Shown: piece after piece, positions 15,676-22,196 of the stretch
Numbering within the stretch: position 1 is the first letter of the stretch
Layout of the letters: each line of letters begins with the position of its first letter
NCBI GenBank assembly: GCA_002471665.1
Contig: DKQK01000070.1
Location: 7,805-30,000 of the forward strand
Direction of reading: 5' to 3'
Length of the DNA stretch: 22,196 nucleotides
DNA from: Gammaproteobacteria bacterium UBA7310
GTDB lineage: Bacteria > Pseudomonadota > Gammaproteobacteria > Pseudomonadales > Ketobacteraceae
The notes under the pieces: model-generated
Told to the model about the DNA's origin: nothing
Database searches by the model: none
The model's input: the letters and a program-made list of their open reading frames with translations, nothing else
Translations under genes and position numbers: made by a program

Positions 15676-17187
15676 TCACTCAAAATCGAGCGTGGCCCCC
15701 AGTTTTTTCCAGATATCCTGCTCCTGCTGGAGATCCGCCAGCAACAACGGCTGACGGTTGATCCAGTCCGGCTCGAACGCCAGATGGATGGAATCCCCTT
15801 GCACCGCAATACTGAACACAGGCAAGCCGGCATCGCGACGGGAACGGTTAAACACTACGGCGAGCCGCAACAACATGATCAGGCGCCGCACTTTATCCAG
15901 CAGGTGCGGTAACACCTCATCCAGCATCGCAGTACGCACTTTACGCCGGTGACAGCCCACCAGGGTTGCCATGATTTTCTGATCCTGACGGGTAAAACCG
16001 GGCAAATCAGAATAACTGAGCAGATAGGCGCCATGACGATGGTAACCGGAATGGGATACCACCAGTCCGATTTCGTGACACAATGCCGACCAGTTCAGCC
16101 AATCCTGACAGTACGCCCCCAGATCCCAGGCCTGTTCCACCCGGCGGAACAGGTCCATCGCCGTTTGTTGTACCCGTTCGGCCTGGGTTTCATCGACGCT
16201 GTAGCGTTTCATCAGGGCCCGTACCGTGCGTTCACGTACGTCCTCCGGGGCGTGGCGCCCCAGCATGTCGTACAGAATACCTTCCCGCATGGCACCGTCG
16301 GAGAATCGGGCTTTTTCCACGCCCAGCTGCTCGAATATGGCAATCAGGATGGCCAGACCACTGGGCAGCACCGTACGCCGGTCCACCTTGATACCCGCAA
16401 TGTCGATATCATCGAGAGTGGAAAACGAAAGCACCTTGTCGCGCAACTTGTACAGCCCATCAAGATGAATGCCATCCTGATACCAGCCGTGTTCAATCAG
16501 TGCGTTCTTGATCGCCTTGACGGTGCCGGAAGCACCCACCGCCGCACCCCAACCGGCATCGCGGTAACTGCGTTCAATGGAGGTTAACTCCAGCCGCGCC
16601 CGAATCACCGCGCGACGAAAACCCTGTTCGCTGATCTGGCGTTGTGGAAAGAAACGTTCCCGGTAGGAAACACAGCCCATGTGCAGGCTTTCCGTGAGAA
16701 TGGGCTCAAAGCCCTTGCCGATAATGAACTCAGTGGACCCGCCACCAATATCGAACACCAGACGATGGCCGTCTTCCTGCGCCAGGGAATGGGACACCCC
16801 CAGGTAAATCAGACGCGCTTCCTCACGGCCATTGACCACCTCCACCGGGCATTTGAGAATCTTGCGGGCTTCCCGCAAAAACGCATTACCGTTGCGGGCC
16901 TTGCGTAAGGTATTGGTGCCCACACAGCGCACATACCTGGGGCTGATGCCTTCCAGGCACTGGGCAAAGCGCCGCAGACACGCCAACCCCCGTTCCAGGG
17001 CGGCCTCATCCAGACTGTTGTCTTCCTGCAAACCGGTGGCCAGCATGACCTTTTCAGCAATTTTCTGCACCGGCCGGATTTCGCCGGATTCAGTGCGGGC
17101 TATCACCATATGGAAACTGTTGGACCCCATATCAATGGCGGCCATGTGGGGGATTTCGGAATCGGTAACAGTGGGCAATTCAGTCAA
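15676..17187 (-). CDS. ppx: Exopolyphosphatase (Ppx/GppA family)
   Basis: The protein removes terminal phosphates from polyphosphate, opposing PPK1, and members of the family can also hydrolyse pppGpp. Its 503 residues show the ASKHA fold: phosphate loop 1 AAIDMGSNSFHMVIAR (Asp19), VGTNTLRKARN, catalytic-region Glu in NGREEARLIYLGV, phosphate loop 2 VFDIGGGSTEF, GASGTVKAI and the C-terminal HD-like helical part with LCHEIGLVVSHSGYHRHGAY. Length and C-terminal domain fit Ppx (~500) better than a short Ppx1. The start is TTG at 17187. No in-frame ATG lies upstream, and the next ATG inside is residue 15, which would leave an unusually short lead before the Asp loop. It is divergent from trxA and convergent with the AAR-like gene, so it is not in an operon with ppk1. 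Confidence 0.95.
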   Translation of the reverse strand: MTELPTVTDSEIPHMAAIDMGSNSFHMVIARTESGEIRPVQKIAEKVMLATGLQEDNSLDEAALERGLACLRRFAQCLEGISPRYVRCVGTNTLRKARNGNAFLREARKILKCPVEVVNGREEARLIYLGVSHSLAQEDGHRLVFDIGGGSTEFIIGKGFEPILTESLHMGCVSYRERFFPQRQISEQGFRRAVIRARLELTSIERSYRDAGWGAAVGASGTVKAIKNALIEHGWYQDGIHLDGLYKLRDKVLSFSTLDDIDIAGIKVDRRTVLPSGLAILIAIFEQLGVEKARFSDGAMREGILYDMLGRHAPEDVRERTVRALMKRYSVDETQAERVQQTAMDLFRRVEQAWDLGAYCQDWLNWSALCHEIGLVVSHSGYHRHGAYLLSYSDLPGFTRQDQKIMATLVGCHRRKVRTAMLDEVLPHLLDKVRRLIMLLRLAVVFNRSRRDAGLPVFSIAVQGDSIHLAFEPDWINRQPLLLADLQQEQDIWKKLGATLDFE

Positions 17188-17254
17188 GACAGGGCATCCA
17201 CTCTCTGTACAGCCATTGGCAGCTGCAAAAATTGGTTTGATGTCGTAAGCTAGC

Positions 17255-17269
17255 TCTAATCAGATTAGA
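17255..17269. promoter_or_regulatory. Perfect inverted repeat in the ppx-trxA divergent region
   Basis: TCTAAT and ATTAGA are exact reverse complements around CAG. Twelve bases further on lies the palindrome ATCAGCTGAT (17281-17290). Both are in the 256-base region between divergent ppx and trxA, 68-103 bases before the ppx start. They could bind a dimeric regulator or be chance AT-rich symmetry. Confidence 0.3.
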
Positions 17270-17443
17270 CCATTTTGATAATCAGCTGATCATACCATCA
17301 TAATGAGGCAGTGGCAGTGCGAAATGCCGCGCCCCTGAGATTGAAACTCCCCACCGCGGGACGTACAATCTGCCGGAACAAGATTTGTATAGGGTCCATA
17401 TCTGGTCGGAAATCCGCTGGATATGACACAACTGGAGAGACAA

Positions 17444-17767
17444 ATGAGCGACATCGTAAACGTAACTGACGGCACCTTTGACGCCGAAGTACTGCAATCA
17501 GACAGTCCGGTACTGGTGGATTACTGGGCCGAGTGGTGCGGCCCTTGCAAAATGATTGCCCCCATTCTGGACGAGATCTCCGGTGAATATGATGGCAAAT
17601 TGAAAATCGCCAAGTTAAACATTGACGAGAACCCCGATACGCCTCCCAAGTACGGGATTCGCGGCATTCCGACCCTGATGCTGTTCAAAAACGGCAATGT
17701 TGAAGCAACAAAAGTAGGCGCCTTGTCAAAATCCCAATTGACAGCGTTCCTTGACAGTAATATATAA
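17444..17767 (+). CDS. trxA: Thioredoxin 1
   Basis: This 107-residue cytosolic disulfide reductase has the thioredoxin fold and active site WCGPC with Cys32 and Cys35, numbered as in E. coli TrxA. The buried Asp (VLVDYWAEW), the cis-Pro segment GIRGIPTLMLFKNG and the final helix are all present. It donates electrons to ribonucleotide reductase, methionine sulfoxide reductases and other partners. The ATG at 17444 is chosen because GGAGA lies 5 bases upstream and the length then equals the family norm. An upstream in-frame ATG at 17423 has no ribosome binding site. The gene ends in a strong hairpin and precedes rho, as in Pseudomonas and E. coli. Confidence 0.97.
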   Translation: MSDIVNVTDGTFDAEVLQSDSPVLVDYWAEWCGPCKMIAPILDEISGEYDGKLKIAKLNIDENPDTPPKYGIRGIPTLMLFKNGNVEATKVGALSKSQLTAFLDSNI

Positions 17768-17775
17768 TACCCCCA

Positions 17776-17806
17776 GCCCCGACCTTCATCGGTCGGGGGC
17801 CCTTTA
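17776..17806 (+). terminator. Terminator after trxA
   Basis: GCCCCGACC (17776-17784) pairs with GGTCGGGG (17791-17798) and beyond, around the loop TTCATC, followed by CCCTTT. The stem is strong but the T-run is short, so termination is probably efficient but not complete. It starts 8 bases after the trxA stop codon. Confidence 0.65.
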
Positions 17807-18105
17807 GTGTTTGTGTCTTCAACTTCTATTGACAAGCTGGAAGCGCAACGCGGAGAGCAGTTCCAGGCATCTCATCGATTCCTCACCTCAATGCATCATC
17901 ATTTACAACCGTTCGTGACGAATCGCTTTACCATGTTTGATATTGATATGCTGGACGCCTTGGCAAGCGAGTGCTAGATTGACTTTATCGCTCCCTCTTT
18001 ATGGAGCTGCAATTCCTTAATCTGAAACCGAATGAGTCTCTTTAGCGCCCTGCCTCGCGTCTGTAATGCCGGGTTTCGGCTCTCCTTACCTTTAAACAAT
18101 CAATT
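17807..18105 (+). promoter_or_regulatory. rho leader region without a long gene
   Basis: The ~300 bases between the trxA terminator and rho hold no recognisable domain-coding frame. In E. coli and relatives rho is autoregulated by Rho-dependent termination in a leader of similar size. This segment has pyrimidine-rich stretches (for example 17988-18000 and 18079-18092) that would suit such control. A 28-codon frame (17891-17977) lies in the middle. A small hairpin GCCG-GGTTT-CGGC (18068-18080) is near the end. No ribosome binding site precedes the rho start. I could not fix a promoter with confidence. Confidence 0.45.
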
Positions 18106-19380
18106 ATGACCTCCACGGAAATGAATCTCACCGAACTTAAAACAAAACCAATTGCTGAACTTGTAAATGTCGCTTCCGAAATGGGCCTGGATAACATGGC
18201 TCGCACCCGTAAGCAGGACGTGATCTTCAGCATTCTTAAAAAACACGCCAAAAGCGGCGAAGACATCTTCGGCGATGGTGTGCTGGAAATCCTGCAGGAT
18301 GGTTTTGGCTTCCTCCGCTCCGCCGAGGGTTCTTACCTGGCCGGCCCTGACGATATCTATGTATCTCCCAGCCAGATACGCCGTTTCAACCTGCGTACTG
18401 GCGACACCGTTTCCGGGAAAATCCGGCCGCCCAAAGAAGGCGAACGTTATTTTGCTCTGTTAAAGGTCAACGAGATTAATCTGGATCGACCAGAGCAAGC
18501 CAAGAACAAAATCCTGTTTGAAAACCTGACACCGCTGTTTCCCCAGGAACGGCTGATGATGGAAATCGGCAACGGCAGCACGGAAGACATCACCGCCCGT
18601 ACCATCGACCTGGTGGCCCCCATCGGCAAAGGTCAGCGTGGCTTGATCGTGTCACCGCCCAAGGCCGGTAAAACCCTGATGCTGCAGAACATCGCCCATT
18701 CCATTTCACGCAACAGCCCCGATTGTCACCTCATCGTACTGCTGATCGACGAACGTCCTGAAGAAGTGACTGAGATGCGACGCACCGTGCGCGGCGAAGT
18801 GGTGGCCAGCACCTTTGATGAGCCTCCCGCGCGTCACGTGCAGGTGGCTGAGATGGTGCTGGAGAAAGCCAAACGCCTGGTGGAACACAAACGGGACGTG
18901 GTGATTCTGCTGGATTCCATCACCCGTCTGGCCCGCGCCTACAACACGGTAATCCCCTCTTCCGGCAAGGTACTCACCGGTGGTGTGGATGCCCATGCCC
19001 TGGAACGCCCCAAGCGTTTCTTTGGTGCGGCCCGAAACATCGAAGAGGGCGGCAGCCTGACCATTCTGGCCACGGCTCTGGTGGACACCGGCTCCAAGAT
19101 GGACGAGGTTATTTTTGAGGAATTCAAAGGCACCGGTAACCAGGAATTGCATCTGGATCGCCGGATCGCTGAGAAGCGCGTCTTCCCGGCCATCAACATC
19201 AACAAGTCCGGCACCCGTCGGGAAGACTTGCTGACCTCGGAAGATGAGCTGAAAAAAATGTGGATTCTACGGAAAATCCTCCACCCCATGGACGAAATCG
19301 CAGCCATGGAATTCCTCATCGATAAGATGCGCGATACCAAGACCAATGAAGAATTCTTCGACTCCATGAAGCGCAAGTAA
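18106..19380 (+). CDS. rho: Transcription termination factor Rho
   Basis: Rho is a hexameric RNA helicase that ends transcription at rut sites. The 424 residues align with E. coli Rho throughout. The N-terminal helical and OB-fold RNA-binding region contains GDGVLEILQDGFGFLR and PDDIYVSPSQIRRFNLR. The ATPase domain has P-loop PPKAGKT (184-190), Walker B VVILLDSITRLARAYN, Q-loop GKVLTGGVDAHAL and R-loop residues in GSKMDEVIFEEFKGTGN. The E. coli and Pseudomonas proteins begin MNLTELK, which here corresponds to the ATG at 18121, so the ATG at 18106 adds five residues (MTSTE). Neither start has a Shine-Dalgarno sequence, and I cannot decide between them. It is the last member of the conserved hemB-ppk-ppx-trxA-rho block. 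Confidence 0.97.
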   Translation: MTSTEMNLTELKTKPIAELVNVASEMGLDNMARTRKQDVIFSILKKHAKSGEDIFGDGVLEILQDGFGFLRSAEGSYLAGPDDIYVSPSQIRRFNLRTGDTVSGKIRPPKEGERYFALLKVNEINLDRPEQAKNKILFENLTPLFPQERLMMEIGNGSTEDITARTIDLVAPIGKGQRGLIVSPPKAGKTLMLQNIAHSISRNSPDCHLIVLLIDERPEEVTEMRRTVRGEVVASTFDEPPARHVQVAEMVLEKAKRLVEHKRDVVILLDSITRLARAYNTVIPSSGKVLTGGVDAHALERPKRFFGAARNIEEGGSLTILATALVDTGSKMDEVIFEEFKGTGNQELHLDRRIAEKRVFPAININKSGTRREDLLTSEDELKKMWILRKILHPMDEIAAMEFLIDKMRDTKTNEEFFDSMKRK

Positions 19381-19389
19381 CACCGTACA

Positions 19390-19428
19390 CGGCCGCCACC
19401 GGTAACAGGGTCGCGGCCGCATCCTTTT
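19390..19428 (+). terminator. Terminator-like hairpin between rho and the reductase gene
   Basis: CGGCCGC (19390-19396) pairs with GCGGCCG (19413-19419), with an inner ACC/GGT helix (19398-19400 with 19409-19411), then CATCCTTTT. The T-run directly abuts the ATG of the next gene at 19429, so the hairpin could both end rho transcripts and leave that gene without room for a ribosome binding site. Confidence 0.5.
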
Positions 19429-20448
19429 ATGACTCATCAGATTACCTTTCTGCCCAGCCGGCTAACCCTGCAGGCCCAGGCTTGTGAAACGGTTTTGCAG
19501 GCGGCCACACGCCAGGGATTTCGTGTGCCGCGGGCCTGTGATGCCGGGGTCTGCCTCCTCTGTAAGGGGCGCCTGATGGCGGGCAAAGCCCGACACAAGC
19601 ACGGTAATATTACCCTGGATGCTTCCGATGGGCCCGTGGAGCCGGTATTCTGTTGTTTAATCTACCCCATATCTGACCTGCAAGTGGAGATCGAGCACGT
19701 GTTAGCACCGGGACAACTACCTAGCCAAGAAGTCACTGCGAAAATCCAATCCATTGAGCAGGCAACTCCGGATGTAAAGATCGTTCAGCTGTTGTTGCCG
19801 GCGGGCAAAAAAATCGACTTTCATCCCGGACAATACCTGCAAATTATCATCGATCCGGAAACCGTTGCTGCCTTTTCCATTGCCAATGCACCCCGCGAGG
19901 ATCGCACTATTGAGCTGCATATTCGGGAGGCCCCGGACAGCGATTCCTATGCGCTTTTGGCCAAGCGCCTGCAAGAGGGTGAGCTGCTGCAACTGAGCCT
20001 GCCCCACGGCGAAACCACCCTGCATAAACTACAGGATGATAAAAAGCTGATCTTCATTGCCGCCAGCACCGGTTTCTCCCAGATTCGATCGCTGCTGGAG
20101 GGCATGGTTGCCGCCGGTGACGAGCGCCCGGTAACCATCTACTGGGGCGCCCGGACCGCCCGCGACCTGTACCGCCATGACGACATGAAGGCTTACGCTT
20201 TCCTGCATCCCCAGTTCAAGTACATACCGGTGGTTTCGGATCAGCCTGAATGGCCGGCCCGCAAAGGCCTGGTTCACGAGGCCGTGCTCAAGGATCTGCA
20301 AGCGGATTTCAGTCATTGCACCATTGTCTGTGGCGGTTCACCGGCCATGGTATACGCCACCCTGGATGACTTTGTTGCCGCCGGGATGCAGCCGGAACAA
20401 ATGATCTCCGATGTGTTCGATTACGCCCCCAGAGACCCGAAAATGTAG
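19429..20448 (+). CDS. 2Fe-2S ferredoxin-flavin NAD(P)H reductase, AscD/Fre-like
   Basis: This 339-residue electron-transfer protein combines a plant-type 2Fe-2S domain with a ferredoxin-NADP reductase module. Iron-sulfur ligands are Cys37, Cys42, Cys45 and probably Cys76 in FCCLIYP. The flavin region reads FHPGQYLQI followed by AAFSIANAP. The nicotinamide region has FIAASTGFSQIRSLLEGM, CGGSPAMVYATLDDF and a C-terminal DVFDYAP. Homologues are usually named CDP-6-deoxy-delta-3,4-glucoseen reductase (AscD), but that sugar pathway is not evident here. In Pseudomonas a relative lies near rho beside ubiD. Here ubiD is absent and the reductase follows rho directly. The Arg of the usual RxYS/RPFS flavin motif is replaced by Ala. 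It could pass electrons from NAD(P)H to an oxygenase such as the P450, though this is a guess. No ribosome binding site precedes the ATG. Confidence 0.88.
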   Translation: MTHQITFLPSRLTLQAQACETVLQAATRQGFRVPRACDAGVCLLCKGRLMAGKARHKHGNITLDASDGPVEPVFCCLIYPISDLQVEIEHVLAPGQLPSQEVTAKIQSIEQATPDVKIVQLLLPAGKKIDFHPGQYLQIIIDPETVAAFSIANAPREDRTIELHIREAPDSDSYALLAKRLQEGELLQLSLPHGETTLHKLQDDKKLIFIAASTGFSQIRSLLEGMVAAGDERPVTIYWGARTARDLYRHDDMKAYAFLHPQFKYIPVVSDQPEWPARKGLVHEAVLKDLQADFSHCTIVCGGSPAMVYATLDDFVAAGMQPEQMISDVFDYAPRDPKM

Positions 20449-20528
20449 CGGAACTATTGACCTGCATGCGCTGATTCCGCCGCCCGCTTCGCTATAGTAG
20501 TGGTTTCCGTAACGGCCAAGGCGCAGTC

Positions 20529-20969
20529 ATGAGCGATAACAATCAGTTCAGCATTCAGGTGCAACTTATTGAAGACTATCTCTTCAAGATAGATTTTGGG
20601 GAATTCGGCGACGTGCTGACCGATGAACCACCACCATTAGGTGGTGGTGAGGGCCCCAATCCGGCCCGTTTGGTGGCCGCGGCCGTGGGCAATTGCCTGT
20701 GTGCCAGCCTGTTGTTTTCCCTGCGCAAACAGAAAGACTCCCCCGGGCAGGTGAGCGCCACGGTAGAGGGCGAACTGGAACGCCAGGATGGCCGTTGGCG
20801 CATTGGCCAACTGAACGTGGTGTTAGAGGTGGAAAATCCGCAGAATCTGCCACACCTATCCACTGCGCTGGAACAGTTCGAGGATTTCTGTGTGGTGACC
20901 CAAAGTATTCGCAGCGGCATTCCGGTCAATGTCAGGGTGCAGGATGCCACGGGCAAACCACTGCAATGA
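20529..20969 (+). CDS. OsmC family protein
   Basis: The 146-residue protein has the OsmC/Ohr signature: GPNPARLVAAAVGNCLCASL with Cys56 (and Cys58) and, near the end, FEDFCVVTQSIRSGIPVNV with Cys121. Two such cysteines are the peroxidatic and resolving pair in Ohr and OsmC, which reduce organic hydroperoxides with dihydrolipoyl or similar thiols. The sequence is closer to the general OsmC/YhfA-like group than to Ohr, so the substrate is uncertain. It should be cytosolic. AAGG lies 8-10 bases before the ATG. A weak promoter may be CTGATT (20471-20476) with TATAGT (20493-20498). It starts 80 bases after the reductase gene and converges on the chemoreceptor gene with a 16-base gap. Confidence 0.88.
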   Translation: MSDNNQFSIQVQLIEDYLFKIDFGEFGDVLTDEPPPLGGGEGPNPARLVAAAVGNCLCASLLFSLRKQKDSPGQVSATVEGELERQDGRWRIGQLNVVLEVENPQNLPHLSTALEQFEDFCVVTQSIRSGIPVNVRVQDATGKPLQ

Positions 20970-20985
20970 CCTGGGCACCTGCCCC

Positions 20986-22196
20986 TTACAGCGGGGATTT
21001 CTCCGCCGCAAACCCAACCCGGAATCCCCCCCAATGCTGCCCATCCACGTAGATGGGCACGGACAGATCATGCATGATTTCTCCGGTATCCCGCTTGTAG
21101 GTCTGCAACAGGAATGAATCCGTGTGACTGCCGCAGCGCAGGCCGGTGGGATCATTAAAGATGCGCTTACTGCGGCTCTTCACCAGATCCACAGCGTAAT
21201 CACCGGTGACGGGATGGTCAAAACACTTGTTGTGGGTGGGAAAGTATCCGTTGATATCCACTGCTCCGGCATAAACGATTGCTTTGTGCCGTTGCAGAAT
21301 GGCCTCCTGAATGTCGGGAAACGCCTTATCGGTGAAGCCATCGTAAGCTGTGTGATATTTCTGGGGATCGGTATTGGGAATCGGCTGGTAATCCCGGCTG
21401 AACACCTGGGATTTGCTGAGCACCCCTTGCCGGATCGCTTCTTCCAATACCTGCGCCACGCGGGTGGCGGCCTGCTGTGCCTCCTTCAACACCACCTGGT
21501 CAAAGGTGCGGGTATCCCATGCGGCCAGCTCACGATAAATGATTTCGGCGTTTTCAGAAAGACGGTCGGCCTGGGCGGAAATATGCTGTGTGCTCTGGCC
21601 GGAATCGGTCAGGGCCACCCGAATGTGCTCAATGGACTGGGCGATGCTTGCCACATTCTGGGAATGTTCCTGCAGCGAGTGATCCACCGTTGCCAGTGAT
21701 TGGGCTGTACTGTCAATCTCCGTTTGAATGGCGGCAAAGGTACCCTCGAACTCCTGTACCCCCCCCACTACAGCAGAACAGCGCTGGGTGACTTTCGCCA
21801 TAATGTCACCCGTGATGCCGGTTTCCTGCCGCACCTCTGCGAGCATATTGGCGATATCGTCTGTGGCGTGGGCGGTTTTCTGGGCCAGGTTGCGCACTTC
21901 ATCGGCCACCACGGCAAACCCTCTGCCCTGCTCGCCGGCACGGGCCGCCTCTATTGCGGCGTTCAACGCCAGCAAATTAATGTTGTCGGCGATGTTCTCA
22001 ATGACCTCGGTAATGCGTTGGATGGCATCGGCTTTTTCCTGCAACTTGCTCAAGCTGTGAGAGGCATCCTGCACTTCCCGGTTCAGCCGCTCCACTTGCT
22101 CCGCGTTGCGCTGCACGTTTTCCTGACCCTGGCGGGTGGTTCCGGCTGCGCGCTGGTACTGCGAGGTCATATCCTGTGCCTGTTGGGAAATGGCGA
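20986..22196 (-). CDS. Methyl-accepting chemotaxis protein with C-terminal sensor-like domain (partial, 5' end outside window)
   Basis: The frame is open to the window edge on the minus strand, so the N-terminus is missing; the Met at 22170 is internal. The visible part begins with the signalling coiled coil, including the near-invariant hairpin tip NINLLALNAAIEAARAGEQG and FAVVADEVRNLAQKT, which binds CheA and CheW. After ~150 further helical residues comes a ~115-residue globular domain: DGFTDKAFPDIQEAIL, AGAVDINGYFPTHNK, KRIFNDPTGLRCGSHT, FLLQTYKRDTGEIMHDLSVPIYVDG, HWGGFRVGF. This module resembles a Cache/PAS-like fold and recurs at the C-terminus of proteobacterial chemoreceptors, in my recollection. 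Being C-terminal to the signalling tip it would lie in the cytoplasm. Its ligand is unknown. Confidence 0.92.
   Translation of the reverse strand, partial: AISQQAQDMTSQYQRAAGTTRQGQENVQRNAEQVERLNREVQDASHSLSKLQEKADAIQRITEVIENIADNINLLALNAAIEAARAGEQGRGFAVVADEVRNLAQKTAHATDDIANMLAEVRQETGITGDIMAKVTQRCSAVVGGVQEFEGTFAAIQTEIDSTAQSLATVDHSLQEHSQNVASIAQSIEHIRVALTDSGQSTQHISAQADRLSENAEIIYRELAAWDTRTFDQVVLKEAQQAATRVAQVLEEAIRQGVLSKSQVFSRDYQPIPNTDPQKYHTAYDGFTDKAFPDIQEAILQRHKAIVYAGAVDINGYFPTHNKCFDHPVTGDYAVDLVKSRSKRIFNDPTGLRCGSHTDSFLLQTYKRDTGEIMHDLSVPIYVDGQHWGGFRVGFAAEKSPL

Noticed and set aside
1..22196. Defence systems, prophage, CRISPR, IS elements or tRNA genes
   Set aside because: No repeat-spacer pattern, transposase, integrase, phage protein or cloverleaf was seen. 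The window is housekeeping and metabolic genes throughout.

Overview
The window reads as a core chromosomal segment of a gammaproteobacterium, most like marine hydrocarbon-associated lineages (Alcanivorax, Ketobacter, Marinobacter, Pseudomonas neighbourhood). This is an inference from protein resemblance and gene order. The hemB-ppk-(insert)-ppx-trxA-rho order matches the arrangement I recall from Pseudomonas, and an ABC-F gene follows the tail of a Pro/Ala/Lys-rich protein much as it follows algP there. There are no tRNAs, rRNAs, insertion sequences, CRISPR arrays or phage genes. Genes are tightly packed and of uniform composition.

Region by region. 1-2144: the C-terminus of a low-complexity protein, a strong terminator, and a YheS-type ABC-F ATPase. 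2154-3431 (minus): an HD-GYP c-di-GMP phosphodiesterase with an N-terminal DUF3391 domain. 3686-4927: an MFS exporter. 4990-5646 (minus): ElbB. 5710-5942 (minus): the decayed N-terminal piece of an alpha/beta hydrolase. 6033-7508: a cytochrome P450 behind a perfect inverted repeat that looks like an operator. 7643-10142 (minus): a TVP38/TMEM64 membrane protein, a mercuric-reductase-like flavoprotein and a small DUF5062-like protein, probably co-transcribed.

10252-19380 is the conserved block: porphobilinogen synthase (hemB), polyphosphate kinase (ppk1), a 689-residue two-part protein, exopolyphosphatase (ppx, minus), thioredoxin (trxA) and transcription terminator Rho. Ppk1 and Ppx make and degrade polyphosphate. 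19429-20969 holds a 2Fe-2S/flavin reductase and an OsmC-family protein. The window ends inside a chemoreceptor (minus) whose signalling domain is followed by a C-terminal sensor-like domain.

The most interesting object is the 689-residue protein at 13576-15645. Its C-terminal half matches the cyanobacterial aldehyde-forming acyl-ACP reductase (AAR), keeping the Rossmann motif and the acyl-accepting cysteine. Its N-terminal ~300 residues match nothing I recognise. It lies between ppk1 and ppx and may be a bacterial aldehyde-generating acyl reductase outside the alkane pathway of cyanobacteria.
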